A DNA stretch of 64,000 nucleotides from Verrucomicrobium spinosum DSM 4136 = JCM 18804 (GCF_000172155.1 NZ_ABIZ01000001.1:248001-312000); one strand, 5' to 3'; counted from the stretch's first letter, positions 48,142 through 57,598 are shown. Program-made: numbers and translations. Notes: generated by a model from the letters alone, not told the origin.

Positions 48142-48783
48142 TCAGCGACCACCGGCGGCCAGCAGCAGTCTGGCCATTTTCGTCTGCCCACGCTGGGTCG
48201 CGTGTTTCAAAGCCGTGACCCCCTCGCCGTCAGGAAGGTTCACATCGGCCCCTGCATCCAGCAGGAGGCGGGCGATTTCTACATAAGCTGCGCTACCATC
48301 GCCAAAGATCACTGCCAGGAGCAGGGCGGTCCAGTCGAGCCAGTTGATGTGATTCACCGCGACCCCGCTCTTGAGCAGCAGCCCGACCGTTTCCACGTCC
48401 CCTCGTTCCGTGGCGGCCATGAGGGCGGTGCTTTCAAAGCGGTCGGTGCTGTGGACATTGGCTCCATGTTGGAGCGTCAGCGCCAGGAGATCCGGCCGAC
48501 CTTGGGAGGCGGCCGTCATGAAGGGACTGGAAAGCACCGCGTCCCGGGCGTTCACGTCCGCTCCGGCTTCCATCAGCAGGCGGGCTGTTTCCACATGATT
48601 GCCCTGCACGGCTGCGAGGAGGGCGGTGCGACGTCGATGGTCACGTGCCTCCAGCGGCACTCCTTCATGGAGGGCTGCCAAAACCGCCTTGCTGTCGCCC
48701 CGGTCAGCTGCCGCGACGAGTCGCACCGCCGATGAAGAATCGGTGGTGGCCGAGGCATGAGCGGAAAAAGGGTCCGAGATCAT
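48142..48783 (-). CDS. Ankyrin-repeat protein
   Basis: The ATG at 48783 gives 213 residues, soluble, with no signal peptide. Five or six ankyrin repeats are visible by the G-TALLAAV and LL-AGADVN patterns (HRRRTALLAAVQGNHVETA, RLLMEAGADVNARD, RLLLDAGADVNLPDG). A protein-binding scaffold; partner unknown. It is divergent from the LysR gene and 27 bases upstream of the deaminase. Confidence 0.9.
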   Translation of the reverse strand: MISDPFSAHASATTDSSSAVRLVAAADRGDSKAVLAALHEGVPLEARDHRRRTALLAAVQGNHVETARLLMEAGADVNARDAVLSSPFMTAASQGRPDLLALTLQHGANVHSTDRFESTALMAATERGDVETVGLLLKSGVAVNHINWLDWTALLLAVIFGDGSAAYVEIARLLLDAGADVNLPDGEGVTALKHATQRGQTKMARLLLAAGGR

Positions 48784-48898
48784 AGCACAGAGCGGGAAGC
48801 AATGGTGACCAGGACGGCAGAGGAATAGGGGTTTGGGAGTTCCCGTACCGTTTCGGACACTACTCAAACGGCTTAGTATTTGGAAATTAAATCATGAC

Positions 48899-49765
48899 AT
48901 GCTATCTATTGCATTTGTGAATGTCTCCCTGCTCGACCCGGAGCTGCTCCGCACGTTTGTGTCGGTGGTTGACTGCGGCAGCTTCACGGTCGCGGCGGGG
49001 CGCCTGAGTTCCACCCAGTCCACCGTGAGCCAGAAGATCGCCCGGCTGGAGGAGCAGGTCGGCCATGCGGTGTTGGACCGGAGCCGTCGCGATGTGCGTC
49101 TGACAGCGGCCGGCGAGAGGTTGATTGGTTACTCACGCCGCCTGCTGGCGCTGAACGAGGAGGCGGTGGAGGCCCTCTCCCGCGGGGTGGTGGAGACCAC
49201 CATCCGCCTGGGAGTACCGGAGGACTTCGCCGCCGGGCGGCTCACCGGTATGCTGGTGGAATTCACCGGCAGGCACCCCAACTTGAAGCTGGAGATCACC
49301 AGCGGTCTGAGCCGGGACCTGCGACGGCTGTTTGAGCGAGGTGAACTGGATTTGGGCCTCATCAAGCAGCGCAAAGGGACTGAGGAAGGCGTCCAGCGGT
49401 GGCGGGAACCGCTCTGCTGGGTGGACAGCCGGGCGAACCCAGCTTTTGACCGGGATCCGGTGCCCTTGGTGGCGTTCCCTCCCCACGGACTCTACCGGGA
49501 TGACATGATCCACACGTTTGAGACTCTGGGGCGAAGCTGGCGAATTGTCTATTCCAGCTCAAGTCTGGCGGGCATTCAGGCGGCCGTGGCAGATGGGCTG
49601 GGCATCAGCCTGTTACCAGTACGCACCGTGCTGCCCGCGCATCAAGTCTTGGGAGAGGAGCATGGGTTGCCATTGATCGACAACATGGAGATTGCCACCT
49701 ACCACCGGACGGATGCCGGGGAGTTGATCACTGAACTGGCGCATCAGCTCTCACTGCTGATCTAG
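48899..49765 (+). CDS. LysR-family transcriptional regulator
   Basis: The ATG at 48899 gives 288 residues. The winged helix-turn-helix (LLRTFVSVVDCGSFTVAAGRLSSTQSTVSQKIARLEEQ) and the periplasmic-binding-like effector domain are typical. A 115-bp AT-richer gap separates it from the divergent ankyrin gene, where self-binding would be expected; the ankyrin-deaminase-MFS set is a candidate target. Effector unknown. Confidence 0.93.
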   Translation: MLSIAFVNVSLLDPELLRTFVSVVDCGSFTVAAGRLSSTQSTVSQKIARLEEQVGHAVLDRSRRDVRLTAAGERLIGYSRRLLALNEEAVEALSRGVVETTIRLGVPEDFAAGRLTGMLVEFTGRHPNLKLEITSGLSRDLRRLFERGELDLGLIKQRKGTEEGVQRWREPLCWVDSRANPAFDRDPVPLVAFPPHGLYRDDMIHTFETLGRSWRIVYSSSSLAGIQAAVADGLGISLLPVRTVLPAHQVLGEEHGLPLIDNMEIATYHRTDAGELITELAHQLSLLI

Positions 49766-49772
49766 GCCTGGT

Positions 49773-49811
49773 AAAAAGAACGCCCCGCCGGGGTGCGAAT
49801 CCAGCGGGGCG
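49773..49811 (-). terminator. Intrinsic terminator of the Gfo/Idh/MocA gene
   Basis: Read on the minus strand: stem CGCCCCGC, 15-nt loop, GCGGGGCG, then TTCTTTTT. It lies 84 bases beyond the oxidoreductase stop. This is the only textbook Rho-independent terminator I found in the window. Confidence 0.85.
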
Positions 49812-49894
49812 CTGCGCCTGTCAGAGTGAGGAAGCTGGGCGGACGGTCCTGTGGGGCCGGCCACCCATTCTGGCGGACGAATTGTTGTCAGCGA

Positions 49895-51355
49895 CTAGGC
49901 CTTGAGCCAGCCGTCGCGATAGGAAGCGCGCTTGATGAACTTGTTGGCCGCGTCGTCGTTGGTCACCTTCATGGCGTCCTTGTCCCACTGCACGGTCTTG
50001 CCGGAGCGGATGGCGAGGTTGCCAAGGAGAACAAACTCCGTGAGCGGGCAGGAGTAGTCGAAGTTGGAGCTGGGGGTGCCGCCATTGACGATGCAATGAG
50101 CCCACTCGCCCTGCGGATTGTTCGGCTTCGGACTGCGGGCCTCAGTCTTCTTGATGGTGCCGGCGGCCATGGCTTTCTTGGTGTCCATGAACTTGGCGCT
50201 TGGGTAGATGGAGGGGCTGGCGCAGTAGGCGTCGCCTTCGTACACCACGGCTTCCGTGCCCTGGAAGATCATGCCGCTGCTGGCCTTCTTCCAGCCGTCT
50301 TCACTAAGGTCGGCCATCATTTCTGGTTTGGCAGGCTTGTTGGCCTGGCCGTCCTTGACGCCATCCTGCCAGCTCACCACGAGCGGCTCGGGGTTGTTCT
50401 TGCCGGGAGCGAAGTGGTACTTCAGGCTGCTCCAGGTCGGGGCGCAATGTTCGCTGACCTCACCGCTCTCCACCTCGATCTTCACCGGGATGGCCTGGCC
50501 GAGGATGCTGAAGGTGGCGTCCATGATGTGGCAGCCCATGTCGCCCAGGGCACCGGAGCCAAACTGCCACCAACCGCGCCAGTTGAAGGGATGCACGCTC
50601 TTGCCGCGCTTGTTGGGCTGGCCGGTCGGGATGTCGAATTCAAAGTAAGGCTCGCTGGCCTCGCTGGAGAGCCAGAGGTCCCAGTCGAGCTCTGCCGGAG
50701 CCGTGGCGGCGACTTTCTTGAGGGGGCCTTGGGGCCAGATGGGGCGGTTCGTCCAGAGGTTGATGCCCTTGAGGGTGCCGATCGCGCCCTGTTCGATCCA
50801 TTCCTTGGCGAGGCGCTGGCCTTCCATGGTGCGGCCCTGGTTGCCCATTTGGGTCACCACGCCAGCAGCCTTGGCAGCCTTGTGCAGTTCACGCACTTCC
50901 CAGATCGTGTTGCAAAGGGGCTTCTGCACGCATACGTGCTTCTTGTAGCCGAGGGCCCACATGGCGGCCACGAAGTGGGTGTGGTCCGGGGTGCTGATGA
51001 CGACGCCGTCGATGTCTTTGTGGTTCTCGTCCAGCATCTTGCGGAAGTCTTGGTAGAGCTTCGGCGCGGTGGAGGGAGCCGTCTGGCCAGCGTCGGTGAA
51101 GTACTTGGCGTGTTTGGCGGCAGCTTCTTCCACGCGCTTCTTGTCCACGTCCACGAGGGCTACGATGTTGTGGTCCAGAGCGATGGCCTGGGTGTCAGAC
51201 TGGCCTTTGCCAAGCGCACCGATCACCGCGATGTTGAGCTTCTTGCTCGCGGTGTTTTGACCGTGGAGGAGCAGGTTCGGGAAGGTGAAGGCGCCCCCGG
51301 CCAATCCGGCGGTCGTCGTGAGGAAGCGGCGACGATTCAGTGCTTTGCTTGACAT
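49895..51355 (-). CDS. Tat-exported Gfo/Idh/MocA-family oxidoreductase
   Basis: 486 residues. A twin-arginine signal (LNRRRFLTTTAGLAGGAF) means export in folded form with cofactor bound. The nucleotide fold opens with LNIAVIGALGKGQSD, and the family motif CVQKPLCNTIWE carries the usual EKP-like Lys. Such proteins act on sugars and derivatives with tightly held NAD(P). The leader contains three short TTTGG repeats (about 51365-51380). The gap 51356-51783 contains no other gene I can support. Confidence 0.93.
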   Translation of the reverse strand: MSSKALNRRRFLTTTAGLAGGAFTFPNLLLHGQNTASKKLNIAVIGALGKGQSDTQAIALDHNIVALVDVDKKRVEEAAAKHAKYFTDAGQTAPSTAPKLYQDFRKMLDENHKDIDGVVISTPDHTHFVAAMWALGYKKHVCVQKPLCNTIWEVRELHKAAKAAGVVTQMGNQGRTMEGQRLAKEWIEQGAIGTLKGINLWTNRPIWPQGPLKKVAATAPAELDWDLWLSSEASEPYFEFDIPTGQPNKRGKSVHPFNWRGWWQFGSGALGDMGCHIMDATFSILGQAIPVKIEVESGEVSEHCAPTWSSLKYHFAPGKNNPEPLVVSWQDGVKDGQANKPAKPEMMADLSEDGWKKASSGMIFQGTEAVVYEGDAYCASPSIYPSAKFMDTKKAMAAGTIKKTEARSPKPNNPQGEWAHCIVNGGTPSSNFDYSCPLTEFVLLGNLAIRSGKTVQWDKDAMKVTNDDAANKFIKRASYRDGWLKA

Positions 51356-51783
51356 GTGTGTGGTTTGGTTTGGTTTGACGGTGAAAAAGTGTGCAAAAAC
51401 GGTCAGAAAAAGATCAAAAGCCTAGGCGAAACAAACGGGGCTGACCAGAGGTTATTGCGCGCCAGACCGTGAAAAATTGAGGATTATCGGGGCATCTTTG
51501 TCTGGGGATGCCGTCATTTGCCCAAGATTTTGCATGGTAAAAATTCGCCAGGTGCCGGACAGAGTATCGTGCCACCCTGCCGCTTTGGTTGGCGGGAAAT
51601 TCAATCCGTCCCAGCCTGATCAGCGCACCTTCATCTGGAATGTTCCCCCCATTTGTGGGTCGCTCCGCGAGAACGTGGATTTGCAGGTGAGAGATGTGGG
51701 AGAGTATGGTAATTTCAAGAAACAATGAAGCATCAAGTTCTTTTGGCTGAGGGAGTTACAGAACGCTGCCGGGTGACTGGTGA

Positions 51784-52800
51784 ATGAACATGAGCGGGCT
51801 GTCCTATCTCTCCGTCTTGATCCTCCTCCTGACGGCCATCTTGGTCGGATTGGCGGTGTGGGGTGTCCGCATCTGGCGCAAGCGTCAGGAGGACGCTGTT
51901 GGCCGTCGGCGTGAGCAGTTCTCAGATGCGTGGCTCCAGGAGTTGCTCCCGGTGCTGGAGGGGCAGAGCCAGATCGCCGTCCTGCCTCTTCCCGGGACGG
52001 CGGAGGAGATGCGCGAGGCCCTGCATTTGATCCTCGAACTCCTGGAGCGCGTGCGTGGCCAGTATCGCGACCGGCTTCGACTGGTATTGGACCATCTCGG
52101 AGCGGAGGCCACCGCCTTGCGCGATCTGGTGTCGGGCCCGTCGGAAGCCAAAATTTCCTCATGCCGTCTGCTGGCGCTGACCCAGGCGGATTCCAATGTG
52201 GATCTCCAGCTCTCCCGGGCATTGTACGATGCTGATTGGAAGGTGCGGCTGGAGGCTGCTTACGCGCTTTCCGTCCGCCAGCCGCTGGGGCTTGCTTTGG
52301 AGTCCCTGCTGTCTCCCTTGCGGGCGACACCTGCCTTTGACACGGAACTGGCGCAAAAGGTAGTCAAGCAGTTCGCTCCGCTACCCGGCCGTGGAGATGA
52401 ACTGGCGCGGGCTCTCATGGGTTCAAGGAATCCGCAAGAACGAGTGGTCCTGCTCGCGGGAATTGCGGATGCCGATGATCTGATGCTGGGGGATGTGGTG
52501 GCCTGGCAGCTCTCAGACTATTCTTCAGCTGTACGACTGGAGGCCATCCGGACCCTGGAGCGCATGGCAGATCCCGTGCAGATCATGAAGGTGACGTCTC
52601 TGACGGCAGATCCTGAACCGGCGGTGCGGCAGGCAGTCGCGGCCTATGCCGGCTCCATGGGCGGTGGGGCAGATGCACAACTTGCTCTCCAAGCCCTGGC
52701 AAACGACTCCTCCCCAGAGGTCAGGCGGGTCGCAGAGGCTGGACTCAGGCGTTGGCAGTCGGGAGGGCGTGTGACCGGGGCGACCGACGTCCATACATGA
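51784..52800 (+). CDS. Membrane-anchored HEAT-repeat protein
   Basis: 338 residues. One N-terminal membrane helix (LSYLSVLILLLTAILVGLAVWG) with a basic stop-transfer (RIWRKRQ), then helical repeats of HEAT type (VRLEAAYALSVRQPLG, SSAVRLEAIRTLERMADP, PEVRRVAEAGLRRW). A scaffold for protein contacts. It is followed by a receiver-only gene 72 bases away and faces a large hybrid kinase, so a signalling role is possible. Confidence 0.8.
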   Translation: MNMSGLSYLSVLILLLTAILVGLAVWGVRIWRKRQEDAVGRRREQFSDAWLQELLPVLEGQSQIAVLPLPGTAEEMREALHLILELLERVRGQYRDRLRLVLDHLGAEATALRDLVSGPSEAKISSCRLLALTQADSNVDLQLSRALYDADWKVRLEAAYALSVRQPLGLALESLLSPLRATPAFDTELAQKVVKQFAPLPGRGDELARALMGSRNPQERVVLLAGIADADDLMLGDVVAWQLSDYSSAVRLEAIRTLERMADPVQIMKVTSLTADPEPAVRQAVAAYAGSMGGGADAQLALQALANDSSPEVRRVAEAGLRRWQSGGRVTGATDVHT

Positions 52801-52872
52801 AATTCGGTGGCAGCCCCCTCCTCGTTTGAGGGGTGGCGGTCTCGGATTCGAGGATGTAACATACCTGGTTTG

Positions 52873-53271
52873 ATGACAACTTCTACTTCGATGACACATA
52901 CAGTGCTTCTGGCCGATGACGATCCGCTGCTCCATCGTGTGGTGGGCTTCAAGGTGGCCCAGCAGCAGTGGCAGCTGATATCTGCCTACAATGGCGCAGA
53001 GGTGATCGAGCAGGCGCGGCTCATGCGACCGTCTGTGATCATTCTGGACGGCATGATGCCGGTCATGGATGGCTTTGAGGCACTGCAGGAATTGCGTCGT
53101 GACCCCATCACCGCGTCGATCCCGGTGCTCATGCTTTCCGCCCGCAACCGGGACGCCGATGTGGTGGGAGCCCTGGATCAGGGCGCGAATGATTACCTGA
53201 CGAAGCCGTTCAGTCCGGCGGAACTGGTGGCCCGGGTGAGCAGACTCATTCCGGGAGGTGCTGTTGCATGA
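52873..53271 (+). CDS. Single-domain response regulator
   Basis: The ATG at 52873 gives 132 residues: a receiver only, with LLADDDPLLHRVVGF, phospho-acceptor in VIILDGMMPVMDGF and Lys in DYLTKPFSPAEL. No output domain. It probably relays phosphate or acts by binding a partner such as the hybrid kinase encoded convergently, or the HEAT protein upstream. Confidence 0.92.
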   Translation: MTTSTSMTHTVLLADDDPLLHRVVGFKVAQQQWQLISAYNGAEVIEQARLMRPSVIILDGMMPVMDGFEALQELRRDPITASIPVLMLSARNRDADVVGALDQGANDYLTKPFSPAELVARVSRLIPGGAVA

Positions 53272-53287
53272 GGGGGGCTGCGCCCCC
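53272..53287. terminator. G-rich hairpin between convergent signalling genes
   Basis: GGGGGC-TGC-GCCCCC directly after the receiver stop, followed by a T-rich but interrupted stretch. Weak terminator candidate. Confidence 0.4.
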
Positions 53288-53323
53288 GCACCGGTGAATA
53301 AGTTGTTTCCTTGAGTCCGCGCC

Positions 53324-55945
53324 TCATGAGGCCTGGGCCGCAGAGGGGTAGCCGAGTTCGTGCAACCGGTTTTCGAGCCGGGCGACGGCTTCGTGGAGCT
53401 CCGCAAGAATATCAGCCCGGTCGGCTTTCTGAATGGTATCGAACTCCGCACGCTGAAAGAGGGCGGACAATTCGGTGAATCCCATGGTAGCTCCGGAGCC
53501 CCGGCCCAGGTGGGCAGCCTGCTGCCAGGAAGTATTGGCATCCTCACGGAGGGCAGCATCCAGCTGGTCAAGCACCTCCGTCATCTGCTCTGCGGCCATG
53601 CGCACAAGCTCGCGGTCAAGACTGCGGTCCCCCGTCAGGCAGTGCTTGAGCTGGGTCTCATCCACCACCGGAGGCTGGGAGTGGGGGAGGGTGTTGTTTC
53701 CTGCGCCAGCTTCCGGTGCAGCGGTCGTCGGCGTGCCCGGGGCGAGCCAGGCCAACAGGGCCTGCTGCAAGCGGTCCACCTCCACCGGCTTGGGCAGGTA
53801 GCCGTCCATGCCTGCCTCAAGACAGAGTTCTGCATCCCCCGCCATGACGTGGGCCGTGACGGCGATGATGGGCACGCGTTTCGCTCCTGTGAGGCTCTCC
53901 CACTCGCGGATCTTTCGGGTGGCCTCGAACCCGTCCATGACCGGCATCTGGCAGTCCAGCAGGATCACTTCGTGGCCCCCTTCCCTGGCAAGCTTCAGGG
54001 CCTCAGCACCGTCGGAACATGGGGTGACTTGCATCCCCAGGTATTCGAGCTGATTTTTCAGCACACGCTGGTTCACCGGGTTGTCATCCGCCACCAGGAT
54101 CCGGGCAGAAGAGAGCTCCAGGCGATCTGCCAGCTTTGCGGCGGGGGGCACAGGAGTGCCGGAAAGGAAACCGTAGAGTTCTGAAGGACGGAAGGGGTAC
54201 GTCAACAACCCGGCAACGCCGATCTTCTCCACGAATTCATCATCTAGGCCCTCACCATCCGACATGAGGTAAACGGGGCACCGGGTCCACCCTGATTTCT
54301 GCCGGAGTACTCGCACCGTCTCCTGCCAGCTCTCCCCCTGGGGACTGCCCACTACTACTGCACATAGTGGAAGCGGCTGGCCGTCTGAATCGACCCCAAA
54401 GGAATCCGGGAGGTCTTTGGTGCTGGTGGCGATGACGGGATGCAAGCCCCAACTGCTCGCATGGGTGCGGACGGACTCTGCCGTCAGCGCCCTGTTTTCC
54501 ACTATCAGTAGGGCCCCTGGCACCAGTTTCTGTGCGGCGGCTGGTTCAGCCACTGCTTCGAACACCACAGTGAACCAGAACTTGGCCCCTTGCCCGGGAG
54601 TGCTCTCCACATTCAGGGTGCCGTTCATTCGTTGCACGAGCTCTTGGGAAACGGCCAGCCCCAGGCCGGTGCCGCCCTGACGCCAGCCCCCTTTGCTACT
54701 GGCCTGGGCGAACGGCACAAAGAGACGTTGTTGGGCTTCGGGCGTGATGCCGGGTCCGGTGTCGCGTACATCGATGCGGAGGCAGATGCGGTTCTCTGAC
54801 TCCATCTGACGCCGGCGCATCACGTGAATTGAGACACTGCCGGCATTCGTGAACTTTACAGCGTTAGAGACAAGGTTTTGCAGCACCTGCCGGAAGTGTT
54901 GCCGGTCTCCCATGACCTGCGCAGGCAGATCGGGCTCCAGATGGGAGGTCAGCTCCAGGCCTTTCTTTGTCGCACGATCTGCATAGTGCGTGAGCACATC
55001 CTCCACGATCGCTGAGGGCGAGAAACTCTCGGTGACGAAGCTCATCTCTCCCGCCTGGAGTTTGGAGAGGTCCAGGATGTCATTGATGATCGCCAGCAGC
55101 GTCTTTCCAGAAGTGCGGATGGTTTCCACGCCATCTCGTTGTCTGGCGGAGAGAGACGTGTCTCGAAGCAGCAGATCGGCTGCTCCCAGCACCCCGTTCA
55201 TCGGAGTGCGGATCTCGTGACCCACAGAGGCCAGAAAGACTGAAGTGGTCTTCACGGAATCGAGCGCCGCATCACGGGCTTCCGCCAGCCTCGCCTCGTA
55301 TCGCATGCGGTTGCGACACTCCCGGAACACGATGCCAGCCCCGGCCACCACCGCAAGGAGTCCTACCACGCAGGAGATGCCAGCTATGCGCTGGAACTGG
55401 CGACGCTCATCCAGAAACCGGTCCCGACGGGTATCCAGGAGCTGGAGCTCTGCTGTCTTGACCCCGGAGATCTGGTGGTCAAGTTCAAGGGACTTTCCCG
55501 CGCTCTTCTCCAATTGGACGGCCAGCGTGGTGCTGCCGATGGTGTCTGCATTGTTGACGTTCTCATCCAGAAGATTGAGGTGCTCTGCGAGCACTTGGCG
55601 GAGGGGTTCCATCTTCAAGGACTGGAGCGGATTGTCCTTCACCAGGCGGGCCAGTGTTTCCAGCGCCCGGGGGGCGTCATGGCGGTGCAAATGGTAGTCA
55701 CTGAAGCAAGCTTCGCTCTTGGTCAGCATGAAGGCGCGTTGCGTGCTCTCAGCTTCACGTGCCAGGTAACGTACTGCATCCACCTGGCTGAGCACTTCGT
55801 GGGTGTGCTCCACCAGCCTGTAGCTGGCCATCTCTTGTCTGGCTTGGTGCAAAAGTACCCCACCGAGCAGGAGAGGCACGGACACAACGATCAAAATGCC
55901 TGTCGCCAAGACAAGCCATATCCAGGCGCTGACGCGATAACTCAC
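53324..55945 (-). CDS. Hybrid sensor kinase: CHASE3-like, kinase, degenerate receiver, receiver, Hpt
   Basis: GTG start at 55945, 873 residues. Two membrane helices (about 8-32 and 185-207) enclose a CHASE3-like sensor. Then come HisKA with FLASVGHEIRTPMNG, the ATPase domain (NLVSNAVKFTN, VRDTGPGI, GGTGLGLAVS) and a receiver-like domain that lacks the phospho-acceptor (CAVVVGSPQ where ILLD-MP is expected). A normal receiver follows (ILVADDNPVNQRVL, EVILLDCQMPVMDGFE) and a C-terminal Hpt with AAHLGRGSGATMG. It is a complete His-Asp-His relay; final recipient unknown, the convergent single receiver being a candidate. Confidence 0.93.
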   Translation of the reverse strand: MSYRVSAWIWLVLATGILIVVSVPLLLGGVLLHQARQEMASYRLVEHTHEVLSQVDAVRYLAREAESTQRAFMLTKSEACFSDYHLHRHDAPRALETLARLVKDNPLQSLKMEPLRQVLAEHLNLLDENVNNADTIGSTTLAVQLEKSAGKSLELDHQISGVKTAELQLLDTRRDRFLDERRQFQRIAGISCVVGLLAVVAGAGIVFRECRNRMRYEARLAEARDAALDSVKTTSVFLASVGHEIRTPMNGVLGAADLLLRDTSLSARQRDGVETIRTSGKTLLAIINDILDLSKLQAGEMSFVTESFSPSAIVEDVLTHYADRATKKGLELTSHLEPDLPAQVMGDRQHFRQVLQNLVSNAVKFTNAGSVSIHVMRRRQMESENRICLRIDVRDTGPGITPEAQQRLFVPFAQASSKGGWRQGGTGLGLAVSQELVQRMNGTLNVESTPGQGAKFWFTVVFEAVAEPAAAQKLVPGALLIVENRALTAESVRTHASSWGLHPVIATSTKDLPDSFGVDSDGQPLPLCAVVVGSPQGESWQETVRVLRQKSGWTRCPVYLMSDGEGLDDEFVEKIGVAGLLTYPFRPSELYGFLSGTPVPPAAKLADRLELSSARILVADDNPVNQRVLKNQLEYLGMQVTPCSDGAEALKLAREGGHEVILLDCQMPVMDGFEATRKIREWESLTGAKRVPIIAVTAHVMAGDAELCLEAGMDGYLPKPVEVDRLQQALLAWLAPGTPTTAAPEAGAGNNTLPHSQPPVVDETQLKHCLTGDRSLDRELVRMAAEQMTEVLDQLDAALREDANTSWQQAAHLGRGSGATMGFTELSALFQRAEFDTIQKADRADILAELHEAVARLENRLHELGYPSAAQAS

Positions 55946-56104
55946 CGGGCGAATCTACCCGGATGCCCTTTCCAGTCAATTTCCCGAGGGACCAGTGAGA
56001 TACGCAGGAAATCCATCCCGGGTGTTAGGAAGGAATGACCTTCTATTGCCTGGCATAAATATTTTGGATTGTAAAACCACCAAACTTTTTGCGTTATTGA
56101 ATCA

Positions 56105-56674
56105 ATGAAAACCACCCTTCCCCTGAGTCGCCTGTCTTTCGTTGGACTGGCTGTGATGATGATGGCCGCGCTTGCCGGCTCGTGCCTCGCCCAGCAGCCG
56201 GACCGTAAACTGGATCTCTTGAAGAACGGCTCGTTTGAAAAGGGTCTGGAGGGATGGCAAACCACCAGCCACCGCAAGAACAGCAAGATTGAAATCGACA
56301 AGGTGGAGCTCTACAAAGGGCAGCCGACGCTCAAGATCGATAACTTGGGAGCGGATGATTCCCTGGTGATGCAGAAGGTGACCGTGAAACCTGTGACCCG
56401 CTACCGCCTCACGGGTTTTGTGAAGACCAAGGACATCAAGCCTGGCGAGAAAGAGGCCACGGTCGGGGCCAATGTGTGCCTGCGAGGTGGGTTCGAGCGC
56501 TCAGAGAACGTCATGAAGACGCGGACCTGGGGGCGGTTGACGCTTGAGTTTGAAACGGGGCCAAAGACCGAGGTGGAAGTCGGGCCGCGGTTGGGCTTCT
56601 TCTCCTCTGTCGTGACCGGTACCGCATGGTTTGCCGATTTGTCGCTGGTGGAGTTGGGGCCGGCGCGGCGGTGA
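56105..56674 (+). CDS. Exported carbohydrate-binding-module-like protein
   Basis: 189 residues with signal peptide (LSFVGLAVMMMAALAGSCLAQ). The core opens NGSFEKGLEGWQ, the hallmark of CBM-type jelly-roll modules, and ends TAWFADLSLVEL. No catalytic domain is attached, so it likely binds polysaccharide or another surface glycan. The cleavage site is after Ala or Cys near CLAQ; a lipoprotein form is not clear. Confidence 0.75.
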   Translation: MKTTLPLSRLSFVGLAVMMMAALAGSCLAQQPDRKLDLLKNGSFEKGLEGWQTTSHRKNSKIEIDKVELYKGQPTLKIDNLGADDSLVMQKVTVKPVTRYRLTGFVKTKDIKPGEKEATVGANVCLRGGFERSENVMKTRTWGRLTLEFETGPKTEVEVGPRLGFFSSVVTGTAWFADLSLVELGPARR

Positions 56675-56760
56675 GGGGCAATGGATTTAGGTGAGAGTCT
56701 GGGAATGGGTGTCCGCGATGCCCGGTTCCATGCCTGAATGCCCGGAGTGTGACATGCCCA

Positions 56761-56795
56761 AGGTGGACTCGATCAAGGTGGACTCGATCAAGGTG
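56761..56795. repeat. 15-bp tandem repeat
   Basis: AGGTGGACTCGATCA occurs twice in perfect tandem, plus five bases of a third copy. It lies between the CBM-like gene and element B. Confidence 0.85.
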
Positions 56796-56856
56796 CTCGT
56801 CGACCCTTTGGATGTGTTGCAAGTTCTGCGAGTAAGGCCCCTCCACGGATTGTCCT

Positions 56857-57124
56857 CGAACCGGAGGGTTCACCATGAATAGCCATAGGTGAAACGAGCG
56901 TAGCGAGTGCAACCCATGGATGGTTTGCGCAGCTTCTACCGCGCAGCGGTAGGCCCATTGCAACCACCGCGATCCCCGACGCCCTTTGCGCAACAATTGT
57001 GGTTGAACAATCGAACGTGATTGGCCTACCGCTCCGCGGTAGAAGCTTCTGGTCGGGCATCCATGGGCAGACCTCGCTACACTCGGCCGGCCCATGGCTA
57101 CTCATGGTGAACCCTTCGGGTTCG
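56857..57124. repeat. Long imperfect palindrome with hairpin tips (element B)
   Basis: Same family as element A (1517-1738): the left tip is CGAACCGGAGGGTTC, the right tip GAACCCTTCGGGTTCG, each followed inward by CCATGA and TAGCCAT boxes. Inside are two CTACCGC...GCGGTAG-type hairpins (about 56936-56952 and 57026-57042). Length ~268 bp. The rest of 56675-57337 holds only the tandem repeat and the 73-bp repeat. Confidence 0.75.
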
Positions 57125-57240
57125 AGGAATCCCGTCTGCGCCACAGTAGGTAGGCAATCATGATGAGACTCGTGTGCTGACGGGGACAACCATGAATGAG
57201 TTGGGTGTAGCGAGGATCGGCAACGGCGCGTCAGCGTCTT

Positions 57241-57313
57241 GGAGTACGGTGGCTCGACACCGTTTTCTGGCCGCGATGCGATGTGGTCACGATGTGACAG
57301 CGAAGCGAAGCGG
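57241..57313. repeat. 73-bp dispersed repeat, copy 1
   Basis: 67 of 73 bases match the copy at 62501-62573, with no gaps. It begins GGAGTACGGTGG and includes the hairpin CGGTG-gctcga-CACCG, ending GAAGCGAAGCGG. It lies 24 bases beyond the stop of an ACP-like gene, as does the other copy (18 bases). Confidence 0.9.
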
Positions 57314-57337
57314 GTTCTCCCGTTCGCTTGCAAGGCG

Positions 57338-57598
57338 TCAATCCAACCCTAGATCTCTCACGAAGTCGGCCTCTGGAGTGAACACGTCCGGGGAGACGCC
57401 GATTTGCCCGAAGACGATGGCTCTTAGCTTCTGCATCACCTCCCCCTCGTTTGGATTCAGGCCCATCCCTCGCAACGCCCGGACAATGAGATCGCGGAAA
57501 CTGCCGACGGTAGTGATCTTCGACGCATCCTCATCGGAGATGACGATGTCGAACTCCTTTTCCACCGCCATGACAAGCTCAACGGAATCCAGGCCCAT
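57338..57598 (-). CDS. Circularly permuted acyl-carrier-protein-like protein (copy 1)
   Basis: The frame is open to 57745, but the internal ATG at 57598 gives 86 residues, exactly the length of the paralogue at 62592; the upstream extensions of the two are unrelated. The first ~42 residues ([28 protein letters not shown]) match ACP helices II-IV. The last ~30 ([28 protein letters not shown], then stop) match helix I and the loop up to the residue before the phosphopantetheine serine. The order is thus rotated, and the cut falls at that serine: Gly2 takes its place, although Ser5 (DSVEL) might serve instead. No strong ribosome site. Partners unknown. Confidence 0.85.
   Translation of the reverse strand: MGLDSVELVMAVEKEFDIVISDEDASKITTVGSFRDLIVRALRGMGLNPNEGEVMQKLRAIVFGQIGVSPDVFTPEADFVRDLGLD

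Noticed and set aside
49793-51352. 519-residue plus-strand frame opposite the Gfo/Idh/MocA gene
   Set aside because: Antisense shadow; the minus strand has a Tat signal, family motifs and its own terminator.
51477-51728. 83-residue plus-strand frame in the gap before the HEAT gene
   Set aside because: No recognisable features, overlaps the likely leader of the Gfo/Idh/MocA gene, and has AT-richer composition than coding neighbours.
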